NCBI RefSeq assembly: GCF_004323185.1
Contig: NZ_NAPS01000001.1
Coordinates: forward strand, 2,590,993 to 2,641,441
Source of the DNA: Westiellopsis prolifica IICB1
Lineage (GTDB): Bacteria; Cyanobacteriota; Cyanobacteriia; Cyanobacteriales; Nostocaceae
Length of the DNA stretch: 50,449 bases
Direction of reading: 5' to 3'
The translations under genes were made by a program, and so were the position numbers. Below the pieces are notes generated by a model. That model was not told where the DNA came from. It did no database searches and saw nothing but the letters and a program-made list of their open reading frames with translations. Below, piece after piece: positions 36,640-47,400 of this stretch (positions within the stretch are counted from its first letter, which is position 1; every line of letters begins with the position of its first letter).

Positions 36640-36747
36640 CTTAATATTCCCAATAGTGTTGTTTATTGTTTGGTGGTGGTTAATATAATAAGTAGAAATC
36701 AGTTAACAGTTAACAGTTAAGTAATAGAATTTGATAACTGAATAATC

Positions 36748-36778
36748 GTACAGACGCGATGTTACTCGCGTCTCTAAC
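36748..36778. repeat. Hairpin repeat, GTACAGACGCGAT family
   Basis: GTACAGACGCGAT and CGCGTCTCTAAC flank GTTACT. It lies between the first TpsA gene's stop and the CHAT gene. Confidence 0.75.
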
Positions 36779-36789
36779 TGATAACTGAT

Positions 36790-39700
36790 TTAAAACGGTG
36801 CAGGACAAGACGCAGAGACTTTACTACTACGCTGAGGAACAGAGGTTGTGGGATCATAGGATGTGAGAACCACTTCGCCCTTTTCGTTGAATATCCATCC
36901 TTGAGCCGGGATAATTTCCTTAGTTGCAGTTTGAATTTTTGGTAGATTATTAGTTACATTTTGAGGATTCTTGTTACTAGTAATAGGCTCTAGCAAATCA
37001 ACGCGGACATTGTCACTGTTGAAACCGTCGTTAGGACCAGATGGGATACCACCGCGTCCAGTAATAACAAATGCACTACCAGAACCTTTCTGACAAGGAT
37101 TTTGGGCAATTTGGCTACTGGGGTCTGTAGTATTTTCTGGTAATTCACTTAATCCCTGAGTCGGGTCAATATCTAATGTGTTGAGGTTAACATTACCAGA
37201 AACACCAGATTGGGAACTAGCGGTAATATCGCTGAGGGGTGTAGAGAAATCACGCGGTTGAATACCAAAGACAGCATCAGCTTGGATATTAATGTTACCT
37301 CCATTACCCCTGAATGCATCTGCTCTGATATCACTATTTTCCTGGGGTAAAGCTACGAGCAAGCCAGTATTAATATTGATATTCCCGCCATTACCAGCAC
37401 CTTGATTTCTACCAGCAGTAGCAGATATCTCACTGTTACGGCGTAATAACAATACATCCTTAATATCTAGGGTGATGTTACCACCTGTGGCGCTACCACT
37501 TTCAGCCGTAATTTTTCCCCTGTCTAGGGTAAGATTACCAGCTTTGAGATCTATATTACCTCCCTCTCCGGTACCCGAACTCGTTGCAGAAATAATCCCA
37601 CCATCTTTGATTGTGACTTGTTTGGGGTCAATGAAAATGCTACCACCTTTGCCTGTGGAACCTTCAGCGGTGTTAGCAAAGATACCGCTTTGTGGACCTT
37701 GGTTAGTAACCACATCTGTTGGTTCACCAAAGTTTCTAGCTTGCTCAAATCTTTGATTAAAGTTGGGGTCACTACCACTAATAGTTAAATTATCAGCAAC
37801 CTTGAGGGTAATATTTCCAGCAGCACCATTCCCGCGAGAAGTTGTCAGTACTTGTCCACCACCAGTAGCACTAAAGTTTCTCGCATTAATAGTGATGCTA
37901 CCCCCACTACCATCATTAGATGTTGATGCATCTACTACTGCGCCATCTGCAATCCTGAAGTTACCTGTGGTAATAGTAATATCACCTGCTGCTTGAGGCT
38001 GAGTTGCTGTTGTTCCTCTTTCCGCGCTGGTAAATATTCCACTAGAGAATTGTGTAGAACCGATGCCAGAAATATCGATAAAATCTTTAGCATTGATGAC
38101 GATGTTTCCCGCTTTTCCTTTTCCAGGGGGTAAACCGTTTACTTCGCGGAAAACAACAGCACCAATCTCAGCACCACTAGTAAGGGTAAGGGATTTAGCA
38201 TCAATATTGATATCACCTCCAAATCCTTCACCACCTGCTTCTACATTGCTTCTAATTTGGCTGGAATTAGTAAGTTTGATTGATCCATCAACTTGTATTG
38301 ATATATCGCCTGCATTACCTTTACCAGAAGTGCTGTTATTGATCAGAGCAGAATTTGTCAAAGAAAGTGATCCTGCATTAATTGAAATATCACCACCCTG
38401 GCGATTCCCTGTTGATTGTGGTACTACACCACCAACAAGACTGGAAATTGCAGTAGAAAAATTATTACTCCCAACTCCATCCAGTGAGAGTGTATCGCGA
38501 GCATTAATTTTGATCGTACCTGCATTTCCTTGTCCAAAAGTACTGGCGCTAATTCGAGCGCCATTTTTGAGAAAGATGTTGTTTGCACTGAGGTTAATAC
38601 TACCGCCATTACCATTACCATTTGTATCTACTTCACTAGCAACAGCACTAGGTAGTTGATTACTTCCCACTCCATCGAAAATGGCATCTTTAGTAATGTT
38701 AATGGTTATGTTCCCAGCATCTCCCCTGCTAAAAGTGTTAGCAAGAATTTGACCACCATTTGTCAAAGAAAGTGATCCTGCATTAATCGAGATGTCACCA
38801 CCCTTGCGATTCCCAGTTGATTGTGGTAATACACCTGTAACAAAACTAGCTATTCGAGTCGAAATATTATTGCTTCCAACTCCATCAACTGAGAGTGTAT
38901 CACGAGCCGTAATTTTGATAGTACCTGCATTCCCTTGTCCGAAGGTACTGGTGCTAATGCGAGCGCCATTTCTCAAAAAGAGGTTGTTTGCACTGATTTC
39001 AATCGTACCCCCATTACCTTCACCTGGATTTATTGCTTCGCTTCCAAGGCCACTAGGCTGTCCGTTGCTTGCGACTCCATCGAAAATGGCATCTTTGGTA
39101 ACATTAATATTTATTAAACCAGCATCTCCCTTGCCAAAAGTACTGGAATTCAATTGACTTCCTTCGGTCAACAATAGTGAACCCGTCTTCACTTGGATAT
39201 TACCTGCTTTACCATCTCCCTCTGTTTGGGAACGCAGTCGAGAAGTACCTCGAACATTTAGAGATTCAGAGATGTTCAAGTTAATATTGCCTGCATTAGA
39301 GGAACCATTTTCTCCACTAGAGCCAAAAGTACCAGTAAATAATAGTGCGCCATTGTCGAAGGAAAGCGATCGCGCAGTAATATCAATATCGCCTCCTTGT
39401 CCAGTATCAGAAGTAGAAGTACTGGCTGTACTCTTATTAAAAGAAACATTTGCATTCGGACTATCAATAATAATTTTTCCTGCATTACCAGATGCAAAAG
39501 TCGCAGCTCGCATACTGGCGTCATTACTGAATGAAACAGACTCAGAAGCTTTGATGCGGATATTTCCTGCATTCCCCTGTCCAAGGGTGGAGGTAGTTAA
39601 TGCAGCAGAGTTGGATAAAGATAGCGATCGCGCATTAATATCAATATCGCCTCCTTGTCCAGTAACAGAAGTAGAAGTACTAACTGTACTATTATCGAAA

Positions 39701-41088
39701 GAGAGATTTGCATTTGGAGCATCAATAATTATTTTTCCTGCATTACCAGATGCATAGGTAGCAGCTTGCAGAAAAGAGCCACCACTAACAGAAACAGACT
39801 CAGAAGCTTTGATGCGGATATTTCCTGCATTTCCTTGTCCGAGAGTGGAGGTAGCTAATTGGGAAACGTTGGATAAAGATAGCGATCGCGTATCGATCAC
39901 AATATCATTAGCATTACCTGTAGCTGAGGAATCAACACTACTACCGATTCCACTACCTTGTCCCTCTAACCCTTGCAAAGATACTTTATCTGTTGCTATG
40001 ATGTCTATCTTTCCTGCATTTCCTTGTCCAAAACTAAAAGAACCGATTACAAATCTACCAGTTCCTTCTAAACTATTGGCATTAATAATTATATTTCCTG
40101 CATTACCTTGTGCTGAATCAAATACCACATTTCTAATTAAACTACTAGAATTACTATCTCCCTCAATTTTCACTGCTCCTGACGCATTAATGACAATATC
40201 GCCAGCTTGCGCTGAAGGTGTTCCCAAACCTGATTCAATTCCAGCAACAATATCTCCACCCCCGAAGACATTGAAATTGCGAGCATTGACATTAATACTA
40301 CCTCCTCCTTCACCAAGTACATTGACAGTAGCAAAGTTTCCCACTGACACATCAGCTTTTGTCACACCATTGGGAAAACTCAAGCTACCATCAGGATTCA
40401 ACCCAACGGTTCCCGCTTGTGATAATCCTCCTAGTTCAACTCTTGCTCCTGGCGCATACATAATTGCTTGATCTAAGCTAACGTTACCGCCTACTAATGC
40501 CAATGTTTCGCCTGATCGCACTCCAAGACCAAAAGTGCCTGCATTATTAGTAATATTGCCAGGATTATCCCGAAATCTCAAACCAATGGGAATATTAATA
40601 GTTAACTGCGGTACTGGTTGTGGATTGCTGGCACTAAATTCAAAGTTGTCAAATAATACACTATCGGCTGTAGTGCCAAAAAATGAACCACCACGCAGGT
40701 CTAGACTTGCATTCGGTCCAAAAGAAATCCCTCTTGGGTTAATCAAAAATAGATTAGCATTACCTAAAACACCAAGAACGCCTTGGATACTTGAGCGATT
40801 ACCACCTGTAACTCTGGTGAGAATATTCGCAATACCAGCAGGGTTAGAAAAATAAACACCCCTACCTGCATCAACGTTAAAATCTTGAAAACTGTGAAAT
40901 AGATTTGAATTGCGAATTGCACCCCTATCAATGCGATCGCTCGGTAAACCGTTAATCACATCTGGATTCACAACAGAACTTTCCACACCCAAGCTAGTAT
41001 CTGGGTTAAGTTGGGCTATAGCTTTATGTATGGGTGCAAGATAGCCGAAAGTTACTAGAGATAAGATGAGGAAGAAGAGCGATCGCAT
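36790..41088 (-). CDS. TpsA exoprotein 1, filamentous hemagglutinin type
   Basis: A 1432-residue secreted protein. A signal peptide (FFLILSLVTFGYLAPIHKAI, cleaved after AQ) precedes the TPS secretion domain (about 30-250) with HSFQDFNVDAGRGVYF, NPAGIANILTRVTGGN and INPRGISFGPNASLDL. The rest is a beta-helix of short strands rich in G, N, S and T (QGNAGNIRIKA type). Two internal duplications are visible: an 86-residue unit repeated about nt 39530-39850, and a 135-residue unit repeated about nt 38350-38990. The C-terminus ends with the conserved AQGWIFNEKGEVVLTSYDPT and a Cys close to the end. The transporter should be the TpsB encoded upstream. Its target is unknown; adhesion is the usual role. 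The start codon overlaps a HIP1 site. Confidence 0.93.
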   Translation of the reverse strand: MRSLFFLILSLVTFGYLAPIHKAIAQLNPDTSLGVESSVVNPDVINGLPSDRIDRGAIRNSNLFHSFQDFNVDAGRGVYFSNPAGIANILTRVTGGNRSSIQGVLGVLGNANLFLINPRGISFGPNASLDLRGGSFFGTTADSVLFDNFEFSASNPQPVPQLTINIPIGLRFRDNPGNITNNAGTFGLGVRSGETLALVGGNVSLDQAIMYAPGARVELGGLSQAGTVGLNPDGSLSFPNGVTKADVSVGNFATVNVLGEGGGSINVNARNFNVFGGGDIVAGIESGLGTPSAQAGDIVINASGAVKIEGDSNSSSLIRNVVFDSAQGNAGNIIINANSLEGTGRFVIGSFSFGQGNAGKIDIIATDKVSLQGLEGQGSGIGSSVDSSATGNANDIVIDTRSLSLSNVSQLATSTLGQGNAGNIRIKASESVSVSGGSFLQAATYASGNAGKIIIDAPNANLSFDNSTVSTSTSVTGQGGDIDINARSLSLSNSAALTTSTLGQGNAGNIRIKASESVSFSNDASMRAATFASGNAGKIIIDSPNANVSFNKSTASTSTSDTGQGGDIDITARSLSFDNGALLFTGTFGSSGENGSSNAGNINLNISESLNVRGTSRLRSQTEGDGKAGNIQVKTGSLLLTEGSQLNSSTFGKGDAGLININVTKDAIFDGVASNGQPSGLGSEAINPGEGNGGTIEISANNLFLRNGARISTSTFGQGNAGTIKITARDTLSVDGVGSNNISTRIASFVTGVLPQSTGNRKGGDISINAGSLSLTNGGQILANTFSRGDAGNITINITKDAIFDGVGSNQLPSAVASEVDTNGNGNGGSINLSANNIFLKNGARISASTFGQGNAGTIKINARDTLSLDGVGSNNFSTAISSLVGGVVPQSTGNRQGGDISINAGSLSLTNSALINNSTSGKGNAGDISIQVDGSIKLTNSSQIRSNVEAGGEGFGGDINIDAKSLTLTSGAEIGAVVFREVNGLPPGKGKAGNIVINAKDFIDISGIGSTQFSSGIFTSAERGTTATQPQAAGDITITTGNFRIADGAVVDASTSNDGSGGSITINARNFSATGGGQVLTTSRGNGAAGNITLKVADNLTISGSDPNFNQRFEQARNFGEPTDVVTNQGPQSGIFANTAEGSTGKGGSIFIDPKQVTIKDGGIISATSSGTGEGGNIDLKAGNLTLDRGKITAESGSATGGNITLDIKDVLLLRRNSEISATAGRNQGAGNGGNININTGLLVALPQENSDIRADAFRGNGGNINIQADAVFGIQPRDFSTPLSDITASSQSGVSGNVNLNTLDIDPTQGLSELPENTTDPSSQIAQNPCQKGSGSAFVITGRGGIPSGPNDGFNSDNVRVDLLEPITSNKNPQNVTNNLPKIQTATKEIIPAQGWIFNEKGEVVLTSYDPTTSVPQRSSKVSASCPAPF

Positions 41089-41182
41089 ATAAGGTTTCCT
41101 GGGATTTATAGTAGTATCTTGATCTTCTCTGTTGTTTATTAAACAGTTATTGAACTAGAAAATCTACCACTCTTAAAAAGCC

Positions 41183-43759
41183 TTAAAAACCAGCAGCGCA
41201 AACCGCAAAAGTACGAGAACTGCGTTGATAAGTAGCAGCTGTAGGGTCATAAGCTGTGAGAACTACCTCACCTTTGTTGTTAAATACCCATCCTTGAGCG
41301 GGGATAATTTGCTTGGTTTGGATAGTTCGTTGTTTAACAGTTGAACTGCGAGAATTACTGCTGTGGTTGGTTGGCTGAACTAAATCAACGCGGACATTGT
41401 CGCTGTTGAAACCTTCATTCGGTCCAGGAGCAAAACCACCCCTTCCTGTGACAGTAAATTCACTACCGATACCTCTTTGACAAGGATTTTGGGCAATTTG
41501 ATCTGTGGGGTCTGGTAAATTATCTGGTAATTCAACTAATGCTTGACTAGGATCAACATCTATGGTGTTGAGTTGCACAGTACCATTCAAGGTTGCATTT
41601 TGTCGAGAAATAGCTGTGATATCGCTAGTAGGTTGCTTTCTTGGGTCTAAGTCTTGAGGACGTAATCTTTGCCAATCTTCACGAGTCCGTACAAATAACC
41701 CAAAAACACCATTAGAATTAATTACAACTTTTCCTCCCTGACCTTGATCAGCATTAGCTATGATGTCGTTGTTACCAAAGGGTTGGGCAATTAGAAAACC
41801 CCGGTTCTTGGTGAGGGTGTTAATGTAAATATTGCCACCATTACCATTTATAGCTTCAGTAGAAATAACACTTTCACCACCCATAAACAAATAATCTTGA
41901 ACATCAAGATAGATATCACCACCATTTCCTGAAGTTGCTTGTGCGGTTATACTTCCTTTATTTTCGAGACGAATTGTATCAGATGTCACTCTGACTTCAC
42001 CTGCATTTCCACTACCTTGACCATCGACAATAATTTTTCCCTGGTCTCGAATGATTAATTTGGGAGTTTTTAGGATCACAGTACCACCATCACCGATTGT
42101 GTTGTCACCAAGGACTACACTAGATATCGCGCTACCCTTTCCCCTAATTTCTGTTGATTCGGAAGCTGTGATATCTAATGTGGCTGCTTTCCCGGCGCTG
42201 ATTGTACCTGTAACTAATTGTCCCCCATCCGTGATTTTTAACTGGCGCGTTTCTAGAGTTAAGTTTGAACCTGAACCTGTACTACCAAACTGGACAATCG
42301 TACCAATTGCAGTCGGAAGGGGAAAACCTGCTAGTGATAGCTGACCTTTAATTTCTACAGAGTCATTAGCTTTGATAAATACATTACCAGCTGACCCTGC
42401 TCCATAAGTATCAGCACCTATTTGTGAGCCACCTTGCGAGATTAATCGGTTAGCTTGTATGGTTAAATCGCTACCATTACCAGTAGCATTTGGTGAAACA
42501 GCAGTGTATATGGTACTGGGAACTGAATCATTGGTTGAGATTCCGCTGACCTCTAAGGTATCAGCAGCATTAACGCTAACATTTCCCCCAGGTTGAGAAC
42601 CTGTAAAAGCAAAAATACCAGAACCATCGGTAAGTTTGATATTTCTTCCCTGTACTTGGATTTCTCCAGCACCCGCTTCACTACTACTATCTATTGAAGC
42701 TTTTTGAGTCAGAGAAATATCTCGGAAACCTGGTACATTTGTATACCCTAGTTGCCAGCCTTTATCTATAGGAGTGATACTAACAAAACTGGAATTATCA
42801 ACACTTCCAACTTCAATTCTACCGCCATCTGCTAACAGATTTCCTCCTTCTAAATTGACATCACCACCCACAAGAGCAAGGGTTTTACCAGGTTGGACTG
42901 CTAAACCTGGAGGAGGAGTTGAGTTTCTGCTGAATTCTAAAAATTCTGGATTGAACTGGAGATTGTTACCCGACCCTTGAACACCAATTATTCCAGGATT
43001 ATCCCGAAAGCGTAACCCGATGGGAATGTTTATGGTTAATTGTGGTGGTACTTGAGCGTTCCTAGCGCTAAATTCAAAGTTATTGTCAAAGACAAAACTA
43101 TCAGCTGTCGTCGCCAAAAAAGAACCACCCAAGTCTAAACTGGCATTTTGTCCAAAGAAAATTCCTTTCGGATTGAGTAAAAATAAATTAGCATTACCCA
43201 AAACACCAAGTCTTCCAAGAATATTCGAGGGATTACCACCAGTGACTCTGGTAAGGATATTGGCGATTCCAGCAGGATTGGAGAAATAAGCTCCCCTCCC
43301 TGCATTTACATTGAAGTCTTGAAAAGAATGGAACAAATTTGACCCACGAATTGCACCACCATCAATGCGATCGCTTGGAATATCATTAATTATATCTGGA
43401 TTCACAACTGAACTTTCTGCACCCAAGCTATTATCTGGGGTAATTTGAGCTATAGCTTTACCCAAAAACATCAAAATCATCAAGTTTGGTAAAAATAAAG
43501 CTATAGCAACTAACAATGTTGATCTCTTGATATCCCCAACTTGAAAAAAGGGTGTGGGAGTGTAAGGGTGTAAGGGTGTAAGAGGAGTTCTATTTTTATA
43601 TTTGGTTGTGGGATTTTCCCGTGATTGACTAGCCTGATTCAAAGCAGGACTAATATTTTCTTTCTCGGTAGATAATAGAAACAGAGGTTTACGTCTGTAT
43701 TTGTTGCAACCTTGAAAACTTATGTAATTACCGAATAACCCATGTTTTGTACATAGCAT
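41183..43759 (-). CDS. TpsA exoprotein 2, with extended N-terminus
   Basis: An 858-residue relative of the exoprotein downstream. ATG 43759 has a strong ribosome site (AAGGAGG, eight bases of spacing), so about 77 residues precede the hydrophobic signal segment (STLLVAIALFLPNLMILMFL then GKAIAQ). Part of that extension (TPLTPLHPYTPTP) is encoded by a GTGTAAGGG-type microsatellite at 43551-43585. The TPS domain follows at about 105-330, then a beta-helix passenger and the shared tail AQGWVFNNKGEVVLTAYDPT. The extension may slow export, as long signal peptides do in some secreted giants, or an internal start may be used. It is in series with the other tps genes. Confidence 0.9.
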   Translation of the reverse strand: MLCTKHGLFGNYISFQGCNKYRRKPLFLLSTEKENISPALNQASQSRENPTTKYKNRTPLTPLHPYTPTPFFQVGDIKRSTLLVAIALFLPNLMILMFLGKAIAQITPDNSLGAESSVVNPDIINDIPSDRIDGGAIRGSNLFHSFQDFNVNAGRGAYFSNPAGIANILTRVTGGNPSNILGRLGVLGNANLFLLNPKGIFFGQNASLDLGGSFLATTADSFVFDNNFEFSARNAQVPPQLTINIPIGLRFRDNPGIIGVQGSGNNLQFNPEFLEFSRNSTPPPGLAVQPGKTLALVGGDVNLEGGNLLADGGRIEVGSVDNSSFVSITPIDKGWQLGYTNVPGFRDISLTQKASIDSSSEAGAGEIQVQGRNIKLTDGSGIFAFTGSQPGGNVSVNAADTLEVSGISTNDSVPSTIYTAVSPNATGNGSDLTIQANRLISQGGSQIGADTYGAGSAGNVFIKANDSVEIKGQLSLAGFPLPTAIGTIVQFGSTGSGSNLTLETRQLKITDGGQLVTGTISAGKAATLDITASESTEIRGKGSAISSVVLGDNTIGDGGTVILKTPKLIIRDQGKIIVDGQGSGNAGEVRVTSDTIRLENKGSITAQATSGNGGDIYLDVQDYLFMGGESVISTEAINGNGGNIYINTLTKNRGFLIAQPFGNNDIIANADQGQGGKVVINSNGVFGLFVRTREDWQRLRPQDLDPRKQPTSDITAISRQNATLNGTVQLNTIDVDPSQALVELPDNLPDPTDQIAQNPCQRGIGSEFTVTGRGGFAPGPNEGFNSDNVRVDLVQPTNHSSNSRSSTVKQRTIQTKQIIPAQGWVFNNKGEVVLTAYDPTAATYQRSSRTFAVCAAGF

Positions 43760-44070
43760 AGTAGAAGCCTCCTTATTTCAGGAGAGTGATAAATCTCAAC
43801 AAACAGTTATTCATTTAGAACTTACGCACTGTACAAATTGTCTATTGTGCATAATATGTTCATAAGGATATTTGGTTGTCTGGGAGTATTATCGATTTTA
43901 ATCGCGTAATGATGGCTTTATACGATTTTGGATTTTAGACTTCATCGTGAGCGCTCAGTCGAACGATTTTGGATTGGGAAACTCTTTGTGTATAAGAGTT
44001 CTATGAATCTATCTGTCACATTCTTTTTTGAAATTGGTATAATTCCGGCGATCGCTACGGACTTGTTTTT

Positions 44071-44209
44071 GAACAAACGCATTTATTTTGGAACAAACGC
44101 ATTTATTTTGGAACAAACGCATTTATTTTGGAACAAACGCATTTATTTTGGAACCAAGGGACTTGTGTTGTGAACCAACGCACTTGTGTTCTGAACCAAC
44201 GCACAATTT
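44071..44209. repeat. 20/21-bp tandem repeat array
   Basis: Four exact copies of GAACAAACGCATTTATTTTG (44071-44150) are followed by three diverged 21-base or shorter units starting GAACCAA (44151, 44172, 44193). A half-unit, GGACTTGTTTTT, precedes the array. There are no spacers, so it is not CRISPR. The 10-mer GAACAAACGC also appears in the repeat at the left edge of the window. Confidence 0.9.
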
Positions 44210-44220
44210 AGGTCTTTTCA

Positions 44221-44292
44221 CTTTGTGTCTTAGTGTCTTTGTGTTAAAAATTTTAACTTTTGAACCACCAAGACACTAAGACACCAAGAAAA
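44221..44292. repeat. Long hairpin repeat (TTAGTGTCTTTGTG family)
   Basis: CTTTGTGTCTTAGTGTCTTT and ACCAAGACACTAAGACACCA are inverted copies around the palindrome TTAAAAATTTTAA. It is the same family as the inverted repeats near 20655 and 20878. With the tandem array just before it, this fills most of the 660-base gap 43760-44420, which has no gene. Confidence 0.8.
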
Positions 44293-44410
44293 ATACATTT
44301 CACCACCAGGGTTGATCCTATCATCAAGGGTTTTCAACCCTTGTCTGTCTAGCTGCGGCTGACCATTACCTTATGCAAGATGTTAAATTTGATAACTGAT
44401 AATTGATAAC

Positions 44411-44440
44411 TGGTCACTGGTCACTGGTCACTGGTCACTG
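44411..44440. repeat. Four copies of TGGTCAC overlapping a stop codon
   Basis: Four seven-base units run into the 3' end of the third exoprotein gene. They encode its last residues (SVTSDQ) and supply its stop codon. Confidence 0.85.
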
Positions 44441-47400
44441 AACAAGCCGCAGTTGCTTGAGAAGTACGTCCCTGAGTAGAATTGGTGGGATCATAAGCTG
44501 TCAAAACGACTTCACCTTTTTTGTTAAATATCCATCCTTGAGCAGGAACAATATTTTTGGTGGTCTGACGAATCACTGGTGACTGATTAATTTTGAGATT
44601 TGGGGAATTACTAGTAATGGCGACAGGTTCTACTAAATCGATACGAGTCTCGTTACTGCTAAAACTATCACTTGGGCTGGATGGTAAACCACCCCGTCCA
44701 GTAACGGTGAATGAACTACCAGAACCTTTTTGGCAAGGATTTTGGGCTATTTGATTTGTAAGATCTATAATATTCTCTGGTAATTCGGCTAATCCTTGAC
44801 TGGGGTTAATATCCGTAGTGTTAATTTCTACTGTTCCATTGAACTCTAGTCCACGGTCAGAAGAAGCAGTGATATCACTATCCTTACTACGGAAGAGATA
44901 ATCAGCTTTAATAAATATATTACCTCCAGACCCTTGTTCGGCATTGGCGGTGATATCACTATTTTCTAAGGCTACTAGATTACCAGTCTTGATATTGATA
45001 TTTCCACCACCAACTGTACCGGTAGCATTAGTTGTAATATTGCTATTGCGACGCAAGATTAAATCACGGGAGTTGAGGGTTATATTACCTTGACCACCTC
45101 TAGTTTGAGCGGTAATTAACGCATTGTTATCTAGCCGAATGTCTTTAGCTGCCGTAACTTCTATATTACCTGCTCGTCCTGTGCCTTGACTACCAACATT
45201 GATTCTTGCACCGTTATTAACGAGTAAGCGTCCGGTTGTAATCTTTAAGCTTCCACCTTGGGCTGAAGAATTTGGTAATGTATATGCGTAAATCCCGCTA
45301 GCACCAGTATCATCACGACCTAACCTAAACTCTGCTGTTCCTCGTCCTATCCTCTTAACTTCTTGGTTAAATACTTGCTGGAAATTAGGATTACTGCCTG
45401 AAATGGTGATACTATCAGAGGCATTGAGGTTAATTTTTCCTGCATTACCTCTGCTTGAGGCAGTGTTAATAATTTTTCCACCACCAGCCAAATCAATTAC
45501 ACGAGCATTGACAGTGATATCCCCTCCCGAAAACGCTCCTTGAGTTGCTGCTTTTAAACTTCCTCCATCACTGATACGCAAAGTATCAGCGTTAATAATA
45601 ATATCACCAGCAGGCCCTTGGGCATTGCCGACAGTATTTGTTACCAATGTGCTGTATACGTCTCGCGAACGAGTTAGGTTGAATTTATTTGGGTCACTGA
45701 ATAATGGATTGATACCGGAAATCTCGACTATGTCTTTGGCATCAACCTGAATAGTACCACCAAACTTGCTATTGTCTAATGTTCTTGCTGTGATTGTTGA
45801 ACCTTTAGTAATAAAAACTGACTGTCCTGATAAAAAGATATTTCCAGCATCACTGGATTTTGTAACTGTGTCACGCAAATCAGTAAAGATTACACTTGAT
45901 TCCACTAACACTGGACCTTTAGATATCAATCGAACGTTACCAGGATTTCCTTTCCCGTAGGTTGTAGCAGCAATTTGACTGTTGTTGGTTAAGCTTACTG
46001 AAGTATCGCCCTGCAATAATATGTTTCCAGAAGCAGCAAGATTATTTCCACTAAAGCTAGTACTGACAAGATTAGCGTTGTCTAATAAAATAGAGCCTTT
46101 CGCGACTAGTGAAATATCTCCCTCGCCTAGCCCTCTATTACTGGCACTATAAGTGGATATGACTTTATTCTCAAGATTTACAGTTCCAGGTACGCCTTCC
46201 CCAATTAAAGTGATATCACCATCGGCTGTGAGTGAAATGTTGCCACTGCGACCTATGCCGACAGTACTATTGTTTTTAAAGTTACTCGCATCCAATGCAG
46301 GCTTATCTTCTGGTGGAGCGCCTCTTAACGGCCAGTAAACAGGATTACTGATGTAAATATCTCCCGCTACAATATTAATGTCACCAGCATCACTTTGCCT
46401 ACCAAGGGTACGAGTGCGAATCTGTCCGCCACCAGTCAGTTCCAAGTAATTTGCTTTGACATTAACATCACCTGCGTTACCAGTAGCATTTTGATCAGCA
46501 ACATTTTCTACCAAGCTTTGTCCGTTGATTTTAATCGCCTCAGTTGCGTCAAGGGTGACGTTTCCAGGGACAGAAGTACTAGCTGTTAAGTTTGGTTTAA
46601 TCCCAGCAGATACGGTACTTCCGGTTTCTATATTTAAGTTGCGAGCAATGATATTTACACTACCCTTTCCTTGATCTGCAACATCAATCCTGGAACCATT
46701 TCTCAGAAGTACATCTGCTCTGGTGATCCCATTGGGAAAACTGAGATTACCATCAGGGTTTAATCCTATAGTTCCAGCTTGCGTCAATCCTCCTAACTCA
46801 ACTTTTCCTTCTGGTGCGATGAGGCTTCCTGCATCTAAGTTGACATTACCGCCTACTAATGCTAGGGTTTTTCCCGTTTGTACTTGAAGAGAGCCATTAT
46901 TGCTAATACTGCCGGGATTATCTCGGAATCTCAACCCGATGGGAATATTTACATTTAACAGTGGGACTGGTTGCGGATTGCTGGCACTAAATTCAAAGTT
47001 GTCAAATAATACACTATTGGCTGTAGTGCCAAAAAATGAACCACCACGCAGATCTAAACTAGCATTCGGCCCAAAAGAAATTCCTCTTGGATTGAGTAAA
47101 AATAAATTAGCGTTACCTAAAACACCAAGTCTTCCAAGAATATTCGAGGGATTACCACCTGTAACTCTGGTAAGAATATTAGCAATTCCAGCAGGGTTGG
47201 AAAAATAAGCTCCCCTCCCTGCATTTACATTGAAGTCTTGAAAAGAATGAAACAAATTTGACCCACGAATCGCACCTCCGTCAATGCGATCGCTCGGTAC
47301 ACCATTAATCACATCTGGATTTACAACCGAATTTTCTGTTCCACCCAGGTTGCCATCTGGAACAATTTGTGCTGTAGTTCTATTTTGCGATACCAAAATG

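Noticed and set aside
36790-41088. Many plus-strand frames of 60-220 codons across the exoprotein genes
   Set aside because: They are shadows caused by the repetitive, stop-poor beta-helix coding on the minus strand.
43529-43759. Classical extended signal peptide (ESPR) of TPS exoproteins
   Set aside because: The extension of exoprotein 2 lacks the ESPR consensus and contains a microsatellite; it is better treated as an unexplained N-terminal addition.
44071-44209. CRISPR array
   Set aside because: Units are adjacent without spacers and no cas genes are present.
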